Shown here piece after piece: positions 1 through 8,221 of a DNA stretch of 10,353 bases. Within the stretch, counting starts at the first letter, position 1. Each line of letters opens with the position of its first letter. Below the pieces are notes generated by a model. It saw only the letters and a program-made list of their open reading frames with translations. It was not told the origin of the DNA and searched no databases. The stretch spans positions 85,501-95,853 of the forward strand of contig NW_003118932.1 of NCBI RefSeq assembly GCF_000003605.2, given 5' to 3'. Source of the DNA: Saccoglossus kowalevskii (lineage: Eukaryota; Hemichordata; Enteropneusta; Harrimaniidae). The position numbers and the translations under genes were made by a program.

Positions 1-153
1 CAGAACCGGATCTCAGTCATGCATGGATGGATTTTGTTCAGATTTAGCACAATGTGTTGTACATATGCAGGTGCATTTCGGTCATGATCTGCTTTGAATG
101 TATATGTCACTCAAATATGAACGGAACGGGGACGTGTCATTGACAATGACTTG
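1..153. other. Non-coding leader with a perfect short palindrome
   Basis: No open frame of note is present. The base composition is more balanced than in the flanking DNA on its right. Positions 136-150 form a perfect palindrome, arms GTCATTG and CAATGAC around a single A. It sits immediately left of the 157-bp tandem repeat, so it may be the edge of the same repeat family. That link is inference only. Confidence 0.4.
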
Positions 154-520
154 TTTTGGTGAATATTTTTGTCATTTTTGGTAAAAAGTGATATTTTCGA
201 CTTCTTGTTAAAAACCGCAAGTGCAATTGCTTTGATATTACATATATAGGTACTACATGTGGACCTCTCTCAGATTTGTTCATTTTGTAATGATATCTTT
301 AATTCTCTAATTTTGGTGAATATTTTTGTAATTTTTGGTAAAAAGTGATATTTTCGACTTCTTGTTAAAAACCGCAAGTGCAATTGCATTGATATTACAT
401 ATATAGATACTACATGTAGACCTTTCTCAGATGTGTTCATTTTGTGATGATATCTTCAATTCTCTAATTTTGGTGAATATTTTGGTCATTTTTGGTAGAA
501 AGTGATATAGGCTGCTTGTT
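154..520. repeat. 157-bp tandem repeat, 2.3 copies
   Basis: Unit 1 spans 154-310 and unit 2 spans 311-467. They are the same length and I count 8 substitutions and no indels between them, about 95% identity. A third copy starts at 468 (TTTTGGTGAATATTTTGG). It stays alignable to about 501-507 and then decays, possibly with a 4-base deletion, by about 520. Each full unit contains the core AAAAACCGCAAGTGCAATTG, which in unit 2 lies within a near-palindrome around TGCAATTGCA. No frame through the array stays open for both units, so it is not a protein repeat. The near identity suggests recent duplication or homogenisation. It could be a satellite fragment or the tandem part of a larger dispersed element. 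Confidence 0.93.
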
Positions 521-1030
521 TTATTTAATGATAATTTTATGGAATGCACATAAAACAGCTTTTTTGGTCAGGAGTTATTCAATAATTGTCAAGATGATTA
601 AGTATTACATATATCCTGTTATATTTGTGCAATTAAAACTTGAGATGATAAGAGAGATTATTTGTACACTTGGGGAATTGCTGTTCATGTGTGTAGTCTA
701 CTCACTAGGGGACAGCTACTGTGCAGTTGGTAATATTGTGTTACATATACGAGAGATTATATCAGCATTTGTGAGTACAGTCAACAGAAAATGACATACC
801 AACAACTCAAATATATGCATGTAGGTTTGTATAGGTAGAACAGTGATGTAAAAACAAACTGCAAAGTTATTCATTGTTAAACCATTTGATTGCCAAAATC
901 TACTTTCTTCATAATTATAATAATAACTTTTTTTCCATATTATTTTTTTTAATTAAGATGCGTTTAAAATAAAAACAAATTATAGAATACATAAAGTTTG
1001 AGGAGGAAAAATTATGACGGCTTACGGTTA
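521..1030. other. AT-rich stretch with no gene recognised
   Basis: A plus-strand frame stays open to 794 (first ATG at 528, 88 codons, hydrophobic). It resembles no family I know, and its non-ATG extension begins inside the decayed third repeat copy. I do not regard it as a gene. From 900 to 1000 the sequence is nearly all A and T, including a TTTTTTTT run near 943-950. No RNA gene or promoter could be supported. Confidence 0.5.
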
Positions 1031-1039
1031 AATAATCAT

Positions 1040-1470
1040 TACCACTGCCTTTACCATAGCGTTCATAGATGAAGTAGATGAGGGACAGTTATCACGTAAG
1101 AAATTAGGCAGGGATGAAATAAGGAACAGAAACAAAAGGATGGAGGAGGTGAGGATGGCAGAGCATGATAAAGAACAATAAATAGAGGGTGGTAGGGTAT
1201 TGAACGGGAATTTGAAAGTGCCTGTCAAAAATATGCTAAAAAGATGATTATATTTGATCAAATTGTCAAAGAACAAAGGAAAAAACAACAAATATTAAAT
1301 GTTGCCTGCCAAAAATAAAAAATAAATAGTTTGATGTCAAGTTGACAGGTAGCTGGCTACAGTAAATAGAGGACAAAAATAATGTGTAGAAGATGGAGAC
1401 TTGATAGGTAGGGATGAGATGAAAATAAAGATGGATGAGAGATGAGAGAAAAATTAGTTTCTTCTCATTT
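1040..1470. other. Purine-rich low-complexity patch
   Basis: The plus strand is strongly A/G biased, with GATGGAGGAGGTGAGGATGG near 1139-1158 and GATGGATGAGAGATGAGAG near 1430-1448. Similar short phrases recur, such as GGCAGGGATGAAAT near 1112 and GGTAGGGATGAGAT near 1409, or GCCTGTCAAAAATA near 1221 and GCCTGCCAAAAATA near 1303. The offsets are inconsistent, so this is at best a scrambled old duplication. The bias makes the plus-strand frame at 1032-1181 look rich in Glu, Lys, Arg and Asp (including EVDEGQLSRK), which composition alone explains. No gene is claimed. Confidence 0.45.
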
Positions 1471-2945
1471 ATATAATTATTGCAAACAATTTGAGCACAG
1501 AAACATGCAGTAAAAAATTGGCATACAGTGATATAGTTTTATTTTCAAGTAAAAAAAAAATGGAAATGTAGGTGATTCAAACATAACTGGAAAGCCAATG
1601 TCTGTCCACATGCATACATTTTGATTGTTTTTCACTGATAAAAAGCGAAAGTTATATCTTCTGATCTGAAATTGGGTTGAGGAGTTCCATATAACGTACA
1701 TCTTAACCTTTCATAAACCAAAATCAACTTCAGAAACAGATTACAAAATTTATTTTTCACTTACAACGATGATGAAAATTAAAATTTTTTTGATCACAAA
1801 TTAGAAGTTATGTCACATTTGTTCTATTTTGTTCAAAATTAAGATTGAATTCAGTGAAAATTACTGAAAATCTGGATAAATTTAATTTTGTTTGAGCGGG
1901 AAAAAAAGGTTAATGACTTTTTTATTTTAATCCACATCTATGACATAGCTTTACATAGTACCTGCCTGTTCTACTGCTTTACCATATCAAGTGACTGCTA
2001 TCAATGGCGTACTGAGTAGCTCCGTCAATAATGAACCCTTAAAACACATGACATAAAAATCAGTCATGGGCACGTACAATATAATAAAATCTATCATGCA
2101 ACTATTGACAGTTCTACATTTATCACAACCAATCTTTATACAAGGCCAATTGCAATACAGTTGTTCTATGCTTGAGTAAACTCTTAAAAAAAATATGCCC
2201 TAAGCATATTTGTTCCAATAAATAATTTGAGTTGTGGAATCCCAACACTTGCTTTCATTTGTAGTAGGCTAAATATTAATTATTTGAGAAAAAATTGCAT
2301 TTATGATTTTTTTTTGATTCGTTCTAATGTTACACAGTGTGTGTTGAAGTTATCGAGAGATTTTTATAATAGCCAAAGGAAGTATGAAGTCATCAATTTT
2401 TCCCTGCAGTTTTGAGTTTAAACAATGAGTGAAATCAGCTATTAAGATCTGTATAATCAAAAAGTCTAGTAAATTTACATAAGAAATCGTTGTTTTACTT
2501 ACAGCAACTCTGTGAAATTAAAACCTAGTAACTATGCTCAAAATACCAAACGAGTAAAATTAAATCGCAGTTAATAAAACTGGGATTTTATTTCGCTATT
2601 TTGATTTTGAATGGATTAAGTATTTGACTCCAACTAAAGCTGAACCAAGGTTGGTAGATTTACATTAAATTTATCTCAAATAAATAAATATGCCATCTTT
2701 CTTGTTTAATGTTTCATTTCCATTTTTCTTGTCATTCATAAAAATGGAAACTGTTTATTTCAGCAATAATTGTTATAGGATAACATGTGCTGTCATTTTA
2801 TACATGGATGTTAAACATTAATAATGGACTGACCCACTTATTTGCAAAGAATCACCCTGTTTTTTCCCTGTCTATAAATGGTATGCCCCAAATGACAGTA
2901 TGGGCAGGATGGTTCTTACACCATTGTTAATTATATGGAAATAAG
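1471..2945. other. AT-rich non-coding stretch with two small hairpins
   Basis: No frame resembles a known protein. The longest are 62-74 codons and cross homopolymers. Two perfect inverted repeats are visible. AAATATGC at 2191-2198 pairs with GCATATTT at 2204-2211 over a 5-base loop. TTTCCATTTTT at 2717-2727 pairs with AAAAATGGAAA at 2740-2750 over a 12-base loop. Both could occur by chance in DNA of this composition. Nothing else was recognised. Confidence 0.5.
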
Positions 2946-3450
2946 TTCTAAGTTTGATTGAATCCCCAGGGGGGCATATAGTAGCTATATCCCCTATCTG
3001 TTCTAATGGTATAATCCAAGATGTGTGTTTTCTGAGTGTGTGATCTTCCTATAGTACTGCAAATGTTTGATGCACTGTGAGTAGACCAAGTAATGCAACT
3101 GGCACCAGTGTCTATCAATTTGCTATTAACTTTATTGACACATCCAGTCCAAGTCAATACCGTTTTAGTTGATTGGTGAATTCCACTTGTCCTTGTATTA
3201 TAATGAATGTATAGACTACATGTCCAGGGCTGTAATAAGAAGACTTGACCACACCTTTGGATATGTGACTGTTGTAGAAGGATTCTGTCCACACGTCACA
3301 TACTTTTTTAGAAGTTTCCGGCATGATTTAGGCTGAGGAGTTTTAAGACATTTCTCCCAAGTTGCCTCGGAAGGCGGTATTTCTTGGGATGTGCTTTGGA
3401 TGCTGTGAATTGGACAGCAAGCGAATTGGCTTTGCACCTGTCAGCTAAGG
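2945..3450 (-). pseudogene. LTR-retrotransposon gag-pol relic (zinc knuckle to aspartic protease)
   Basis: One minus-strand frame reads from about 3450 down to 2948 with two in-frame stops (3308-3310 and 3296-3298). In intact elements this region links the nucleocapsid end of Gag to the Pol protease that cuts the polyprotein. At 3349-3308 the frame reads V-x2-L-x4-H-x4-stop with LNH around the histidine. That matches the retroviral-type knuckle C-x2-C-x4-H-x4-C exactly in spacing, with all three cysteines lost and NH kept. About 65 residues later, KLIDTGAS carries the DTGA catalytic motif of a retropepsin (codons at 3112-3101). A Ty3/Gypsy-like origin fits the order and spacing, but the lineage cannot be fixed. 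No reverse transcriptase, integrase or LTR was found nearby, so it is a short dead fragment. A second minus frame at 3216-3437 overlaps it and suggests small frameshifts. Confidence 0.62.
3101..3112 (-). other. DTGA aspartic-protease active-site motif in the relic
   Basis: The minus strand reads GAC ACT GGT GCC, giving Asp-Thr-Gly-Ala followed by Ser, and preceded by Lys-Leu-Ile. This is the form used by retropepsins, where the aspartate is one of the two catalytic residues contributed by the dimer. The downstream sequence does not preserve a convincing flap or ILGRD-like helix, so the domain is decayed. Confidence 0.6.
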
Positions 3451-3848
3451 TCTGGATATTAATGCTAAGATGTTAAGAAAGGTAGGAAATAGTAGTAATC
3501 TTTTTTTTTTTTTTCAACATTTTCTATGAAACTCGTCTATTTGTGGCATTAAATTTTGTAGCGATGAACATTTTGTTGCCACGGCTACAGTCAAGTTATC
3601 TCTTTCAAAAATTAAACAGTTATAATATAGCCAGTATATATTTCATAAATGCAGATATTTTTTTAAAAGAAAATTTGCAGTTATTTATGCCATTTCTGCT
3701 TCTCACTCAAATATTGAAAATATTTTTTGTCATGATTATTGCCTTTAACTGAAATTTCAAATGCAATACAGTAAATGGACTCTATAATATTACTATTATA
3801 CTATATATTCTAAATCTAGGTGCAAGCTGTAGGCTAAATACCTACATT
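3451..3848. other. AT-rich spacer with poly-T run
   Basis: A run of 14 T lies at 3501-3514. On the minus strand this is a poly-A placed upstream of the retroelement relic, so it is not that fragment's tail. A plus-strand frame at 3543-3752 is hydrophobic and unrecognised. Nothing else was seen. Confidence 0.45.
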
Positions 3849-4175
3849 GTGAAATCAATTCAGGTTTTAGCTCACAATTGCACAGTAACTATATCATGCT
3901 TTTTACCTGGCCGTGATTATATCGCTTTTATTCCTAGATCGGGTCTATTGTGGTTTCGTCATGAAAACAGCACTTATGCCATCACCGATATCTTAGCACT
4001 TTCAATAGTTGGATTTCACTCCCTTGCTGTTAGTATAGAGTGTTTTTCTCTTTATTCACAATTAATCATATGTGTTAACAAACAAAAACGGATAATACAT
4101 GAAAACGATCAATTGCACAATTCACGGAAAGGAGAAACCGAGCGTGAGCAATTATGGATTTTTATCACTGTTTAA
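3849..4175 (+). other. Unexplained 108-codon open frame, no ATG start
   Basis: The frame opens at a GTG and has no in-frame ATG, so it could only be an exon or chance. The translation has a hydrophobic stretch near residues 46-60 (ITDILALSIVGFH). It ends in a charged tail with KQKRIIHEND and SRKGETEREQ. AG acceptor-like sites follow CAATTCAG (about 3862) and GCACAG (about 3885), with poor pyrimidine tracts. The region holds more CpG (GGCCGTG, GATCGGG, TTTCGTC) than its flanks. I recognise no family. A frame of this length is only mildly unexpected in a window this size. Confidence 0.12.
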
Positions 4176-4649
4176 ATTGAGGTCGTTTTAGTCCGCTATC
4201 TCGCAGGATGTGTATTTCTCCTTCAAATAAAACTTGGATGCTATATTTTCACAGTATGATGGACATTCCAATAGATAGGTAGAGCAGATAAGCGCATTCC
4301 TTAACTAAATTTACATGTTCAATTTTGCAGCGTAAGTGCATTTGTACTTCAGTGTTGTGCTGATATGGGGTTGTGTATGTGTAATTGCAGGGTAACCTAG
4401 ATCATGCAGCTGCAGGTAAATGTCAAAACGGAGATAAACTATGCTAAAGCATGAACATTAGTATTTTACAGTTTTCTATTAACTGTTTTTATCAGGTTAG
4501 GGTGTTGAAAATTATCGTCAATATTTGAGGTAACGCCCACCTAGGAAATCTGCAATTACTTTTAAATTAATAATTCTGTTAGTCATTCAATCTGTAACTT
4601 TAGCAATTTATATATTTTCTGAAAGTTAAATTATAAGGAGATAATATAA
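4176..4649. other. Non-coding stretch, nothing recognised
   Basis: No frame of interest and no RNA gene. A TGCAGCTGCA-containing word lies near 4405-4414. It is flanked by AG and GT signals that could outline a 25-base exon (4391-4415), but nothing supports that reading. Confidence 0.4.
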
Positions 4650-4843
4650 CTGGTGTTTAAACACAGAGCAGAATTACCAGAAATGCAAAATCTTGCAAAG
4701 TGGTCATGGTATTAAATCTGAGAAACACAAAAAAAAACTAACCCAATTTTTGTACCCTGTATCATGAGATTTTTGATGTTTCTGAGGTTTCCATGACCAC
4801 TTACCATTTTCCCGGTAATTCCACTCTATTGTGGTTAATTAAC
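4650..4843. mobile_element. Foldback / MITE-like element with long inverted arms
   Basis: The left arm (about 4650-4735) and the reverse complement of the right arm (about 4760-4843) align over roughly 80 bases. Shared words include GAATTACC (4671-4678 and 4814-4821), AGTGGTCATGG (left 4699-4709) and GAGAAACA/CAGAAACA followed by A-rich sequence. The centre, about 4736-4760, is unpaired. AATATAA occurs at 4643-4649 and again at 4844-4850, abutting the arms, and may be a target-site duplication. There is no open frame, so an element like this would have to be moved by proteins encoded elsewhere. The arm divergence indicates an old insertion. The superfamily is not determinable from this copy. 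Confidence 0.65.
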
Positions 4844-4850
4844 AATATAA

Positions 4851-5879
4851 ACATGCACAATATTTTTATAGACACTTCAAAAATGTTGATCAAAACTGGT
4901 AAGAATTATGAAATATGTCTATTTGGTTCAAATGATAGAAATATACATTGACTTGTGAAATATTCGTACATATAGTTTGTTCAAAAATAAGCTTCACAAT
5001 AAATTTGTGCTGCTTATAGTGTTGCATTCTGGGAAATATGAATGTTCATAATATACAATTTACAAAACATATAAATGAATACATATTTACTGTTTAATAT
5101 TTAGAAAGCTCAATAAATGAGTATTTTTATGATTGATGATGTGTATAAAAAATATAATAATAAATAATATTAAAATATTTGTATATATAAGCAATAATTC
5201 AGAAGTACTAAATTTTATAGATGCTTATGATATTGAATTCTGTCATTTATAAAAAATATCTGTGTCAACTGGAAACCTGTCTCACTTCCATTCCAATAAA
5301 ACTAGAATATAAGCTGCTAGGACAAATAAATATGATATATAGTCGATGATATTTGGTAAATATTGTCTTCATGTTTCAGGCTATGATAAAAAGCAATTGC
5401 CAGAAACCCACTTTTGGCTGTTTTACATTATAGAGATTGGCAAATATTGTCTGCTGTATTTCATATTTACCAGTCAAGACTTGCTAAACCCTTGAACACT
5501 AATGTCAATTTTAGTCAAGTTTCACAAAATAAAATCCACATAATTTAAAAAGTTTTTATTAATCCCCAAAAATATGACCAGAATCTGTAGCTAATAAGAA
5601 ATCGTATTCATTTAGTCCAAAATTATCAAAAAAATTATAGAAAAATACATAAAAAAGGAGAAAAAGTATTGCACTGACATTTTGGCGAGAATAGTTATGG
5701 TGGATTAAATGAATGATGAAATAGTTTTTTTAGCATTCAGTGCAGGATTTATTGTAATCCCCAATTACAGCTTATCTTATAAGTCACATAAACATATCGA
5801 CTTTATTTCTTTTTATGTTGCATGTAAACGCAGGCACCATTGAGTTAAAATGTCAAATATTAAATAAATTTTGATATTG
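4851..5879. other. Very AT-rich non-coding stretch
   Basis: The most extreme part is 5080-5240, which is almost only A and T with TATA-like words throughout. It could act as an easily unwound or matrix-attachment region, but composition alone does not show that. A related pair of words, GGTAAATATTGTCT near 5354 and GGCAAATATTGTCT near 5440, lies about 85 bases apart. No open frame or RNA gene was recognised. Confidence 0.5.
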
Positions 5880-6220
5880 ACAGGTGTGATTTCGAAGGTG
5901 TCCAACTATAGAGTGATAGGTATTTATTGCTGTATGAAACAGTAGTTTTCTATTGGATAATTTATGAGCGTGAAGGCGTAATGTGCCTAGAAGGAGTCAT
6001 TACACACCTCCAAGACGTCTTAATGACTTAACAGAGACTTGACGCTTCCAGTCTTTGTGGTGCCATGAATAATTACCGATTGATAATTCCAATTGAGCCG
6101 AGTGTTAAGGTAGTGATTTAGTGCTTCATTGCACTGATACGAGTCTCTGATCAAATGGATGACAATCCAGTCTGCTTTCTTGACTGACTACATTCAATCT
6201 CTTATGTATTTTTTTTATAG
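5880..6220. promoter_or_regulatory. Candidate cis-regulatory block (T-box and homeodomain words)
   Basis: This block is clearly less AT-rich and less repetitive than its flanks. AGGTGTGA at 5882-5889 is the T-box half-site, and ACACACCT at 6002-6009 is one mismatch from its reverse complement. Homeodomain-type words follow: TAATGA at 6021-6026, TAATTA at 6070-6075, ATTGATAATT at 6079-6088 and CAATTGAG at 6090-6097. AGACGTCT at 6013-6020 is a palindrome. A 38-codon plus-strand frame also ends inside it at about 6029, too short to count. Enhancer function is inferred; short motifs occur by chance, so conservation would be the test. Confidence 0.3.
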
Positions 6221-6480
6221 CTACATCAATCTTGGAGATATTTTCATAAAGTAACTTGTATACGTGTTCCATCAACTACTGTATTTCTACAGATGCATAA
6301 TTGTTACATGAAAATTATTTTTTGAACGGTTGAATTATTAGAGAGGGTACCCTGTGTTCTAGATGCCCACTTGACATCAGTAATTTTCTGGTATTTTTTC
6401 AAAATGTCCTAATATTATTCTTATATACAGGCAAAGATCTTTAATGTTTCTGTTAAATTTACAGTTTTACACCCAAATTT
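6221..6480. other. AT-rich spacer
   Basis: It has poly-T runs and no open frame. It separates the two candidate regulatory blocks. Nothing specific was seen. Confidence 0.4.
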
Positions 6481-6600
6481 GGAAATTAACAATTAGAAAT
6501 ATCCAAAGACCGTTTGGCGCTAATTACCATTTTGAACAAAATGTCTTGAGCTAATTTTGACCTGAACCTCCACGGTATTTAGTAACATCATATTTGTCGA
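6481..6600. promoter_or_regulatory. Candidate regulatory block (homeodomain, inverted repeat, receptor direct repeat)
   Basis: GCTAATTACC at 6519-6528 contains a TAATTA homeodomain core. It runs into CATTTTG/CAAAATG, an inverted repeat at 6528-6543 with a 2-base spacer. A second homeodomain-like AGCTAATTTT follows near 6549. The minus strand at 6569-6558 reads AGGTTCAGGTCA, two abutting nuclear-receptor half-sites, the first with one mismatch. Five such words within about 50 bases in otherwise simple DNA is suggestive only. Confidence 0.25.
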
Positions 6601-6920
6601 ATTACAGGTGCCAATCATATATTAAATTAAATTATTTTGAAATGAAATAGTGTGAATTATTGAAAAAACAGAAAGAAAGACTCAAAAGTGTGACTATTTT
6701 AACTTTTCATTTATAAGTTTAAAATACGTTGACAGTGCTCAGCTTTAGAAATAACTTATATATTATGTAATTGGATTTTAACATGTGAAGCAGAGTTGTT
6801 TCAACAGTTTAGAAAGTATAAGACAATTACCTATTCATGTGGGGTTTGAGACAGAAGTATCGGTACATTGTATTTTGTAAATACTAGTAATAGAGAGAGT
6901 GTCCTCAAATTCATGTCAAT
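6601..6920. other. AT-rich spacer before the minisatellite
   Basis: No open frame, RNA gene or repeat was recognised here. The last bases before 6921 carry a poor partial match to the minisatellite unit. Confidence 0.4.
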
Positions 6921-7192
6921 AAATGTGAAATGATTTAGAATCAAATGTGAAATGATTTAGAATTAAATGTGAAATGATTTAGAATCAAATGTAAAATGAT
7001 TTAGAATCAAATGTGAACTGATTTAGAATCAAATGTGAACTGATTTAGAATCAAATGTGAAATGATTTTGAATCAAATGTGAACTGATTTAGAATCAAAT
7101 GTAAAATGATTTAGAATCAAATGTGAAATGATTTAGAATCAAATGTGAACTGATTTAGAATCAAATGTTTTAATGATTTAGAATCAAATGTT
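6921..7192. repeat. 22-bp minisatellite, 12 units plus a stub
   Basis: Eleven consecutive 22-base units run 6921-7162, a 23-base variant follows (7163-7185), then a stub to about 7192. Each starts AAATGTGAAATG or a variant and ends TTTAGAATC. Three main forms alternate: GTGAAATG (units 1, 2, 3, 7, 10), GTAAAATG (units 4, 9) and GTGAACTG (units 5, 6, 8, 11). Unit 7 also has TTTTGAATC, and unit 3 is preceded by AATT in place of AATC. Every unit carries TGATT-TAG-AATCA, a short inverted repeat. As 22 is not a multiple of 3 the array is not coding. It is likely polymorphic in copy number. Confidence 0.97.
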
Positions 7193-7232
7193 ATCATTCA
7201 TATTTCATTACATTATCATTTGTTACATTTGA
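7184..7232. repeat. Inverted repeat closing the minisatellite
   Basis: TCAAATGT at 7184-7191 is matched by its reverse complement ACATTTGA at 7225-7232. The intervening DNA, with CATTATCATTTG, also resembles the minisatellite unit read on the other strand. It may be a decayed unit in inverted orientation, or chance in AT-rich DNA. Confidence 0.4.
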
Positions 7233-7358
7233 TGTTTTATACAATAAAAAACTGAAGAAAATGTGAAATATGCGCAAAACTACCTTGTACTTTTGTTTCA
7301 TTAGTTTCAGAGTAACAGTATTGATTTACATAAACACAAAAGGTTTCATTGAGTGCTT

Positions 7359-7415
7359 TGTCACATCATGTTATGTCACATAATGTTATGTCACATCATG
7401 TTATATCACATCATA
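7359..7415. repeat. 15-bp tandem repeat, 3.8 copies
   Basis: The unit TGTCACATCATGTTA occurs at 7359-7373, 7374-7388 (CATAATG in place of CATCATG) and 7389-7403. A partial TATCACATCATA follows at 7404-7415. It lies about 170 bases after the 22-bp array but shares no sequence with it. Confidence 0.9.
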
Positions 7416-7591
7416 GCTAATGTATTCTTCAATTGTCATTTACAGATCTATCCTACTCAATCTTTCATAGACTGCAAGTTATAGACTACCAAATCCAAAG
7501 TCATGATTCAAACCTAGCTTGGCCAACATTTTCAATAGAAATAATTTTCATTAATCTCTAAAATTCTGAATCTTAGCACTTGAAAAACCTG
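7416..7591. other. Short AT-rich spacer
   Basis: Nothing was recognised between the 15-bp repeat and the MITE-like element. Confidence 0.4.
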
Positions 7592-7794
7592 ACTACTGCA
7601 AAATATTTTATTTTTGCTGCAATGATTTGTCATTGGTTTTGTATGAAATTTATTTTCACTAATTTTTTGGCAAGTTGAATGTAAAATATAAGAAAAAAAA
7701 GATATATTTGCTGGATTTTATTTTCACTGAATCATTCATTCAGCAAAAATAGCAAAAATTAATTTCAAGCGACAATAAAGTATTTTACAGTATT
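7592..7794. mobile_element. MITE-like element with terminal inverted repeats
   Basis: The left end from 7594 reads TACTGCAAAATATTTTATT. The reverse complement of the right end, ending at 7792, reads TACTGTAAAATACTTTATT. Two differences in 19 bases, with further similarity inward (TTTTTGCTGCAA against GTCGCTTGAA), make these terminal inverted repeats of about 28 bases. The outermost TA on each side could be the target duplication typical of Tc1/mariner-type insertions. The interior is AT-rich and repeats TTATTTTCACT (near 7650 and 7718), with the short hairpin CTGAAT/ATTCAG near 7728-7744. There is no open frame, so it is non-autonomous. The wording resembles a dispersed repeat I associate with molluscs, which I cannot verify here. 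Confidence 0.6.
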
Positions 7795-8221
7795 CACTAA
7801 TGTACATATGAAGTTTTTGAATTATTAATTTACATATGCAGGAACACAAAATATGGACAGTGATGTAAAAATCAACAGGTTGCCGGTCAAAACGACCACC
7901 GACTTAAATAAAATATAAATAAAATAGTGGACAGCTTGTTGCTTTTTAGTAGTAAAATACAAAAATAAATGGACAGGGACACCTACACTTCCTTTTTTTC
8001 CTCGTAATTGAATAAAACAAATGTACATCACTGTGTGGGTGTTACTAATACATCTAAAAAAGAGACTGTGGAGAATAGACCCAAGTTTTCAGTTCCAGAA
8101 ATAAACACAGCCAGGTCACTATATTATAATTCATATTTCTCAAATTTGTTTCCTTGAGGCATTTACAATAATATTTAAAGATAACAAATTTAAACTTTTA
8201 CCGTTTAGATTGAAACGTTAA
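7795..8221. other. AT-rich non-coding stretch
   Basis: A minus-strand 68-codon frame at 7825-8031 resembles nothing known and looks like chance. No RNA gene, repeat or promoter could be supported. Confidence 0.4.

Noticed and set aside
492-794. 100-codon hydrophobic plus-strand frame
   Set aside because: It begins at a non-ATG codon inside the decayed third repeat copy. It matches no family, and AT-rich DNA readily yields hydrophobic translations.
1028-1291. 87-codon minus-strand frame, and the charged plus-strand frame opposite it (1032-1181)
   Set aside because: Both follow from the purine bias of this strand: Leu/Phe/Ser-rich on one side and Lys/Glu/Arg-rich on the other. There is no domain and no supported splice structure.
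1477-1701. 74-codon minus-strand frame
   Set aside because: Composition-driven (Phe, Tyr, Cys), crosses an A-run, no recognisable motif.
2227-2415. 62-codon plus-strand frame
   Set aside because: Non-ATG start, crosses a poly-T run, no similarity recognised.
3216-3437. Second minus-strand frame over the retroelement relic
   Set aside because: It overlaps the frame that holds the exact CCHC spacing and DTGA. At most it reflects small frameshifts in the same decayed element.
3501-3514. Poly-T run as a retroposon tail
   Set aside because: It lies on the wrong side of the minus-strand relic to be its poly-A tail, and no target duplication was seen.
4391-4415. 25-base microexon between AG and GT signals
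   Set aside because: No neighbouring exons could be defined. AG...GT pairs are common by chance.
6921-7192. CRISPR array
   Set aside because: Units are contiguous with no unique spacers, so it is a minisatellite. The context is eukaryotic.
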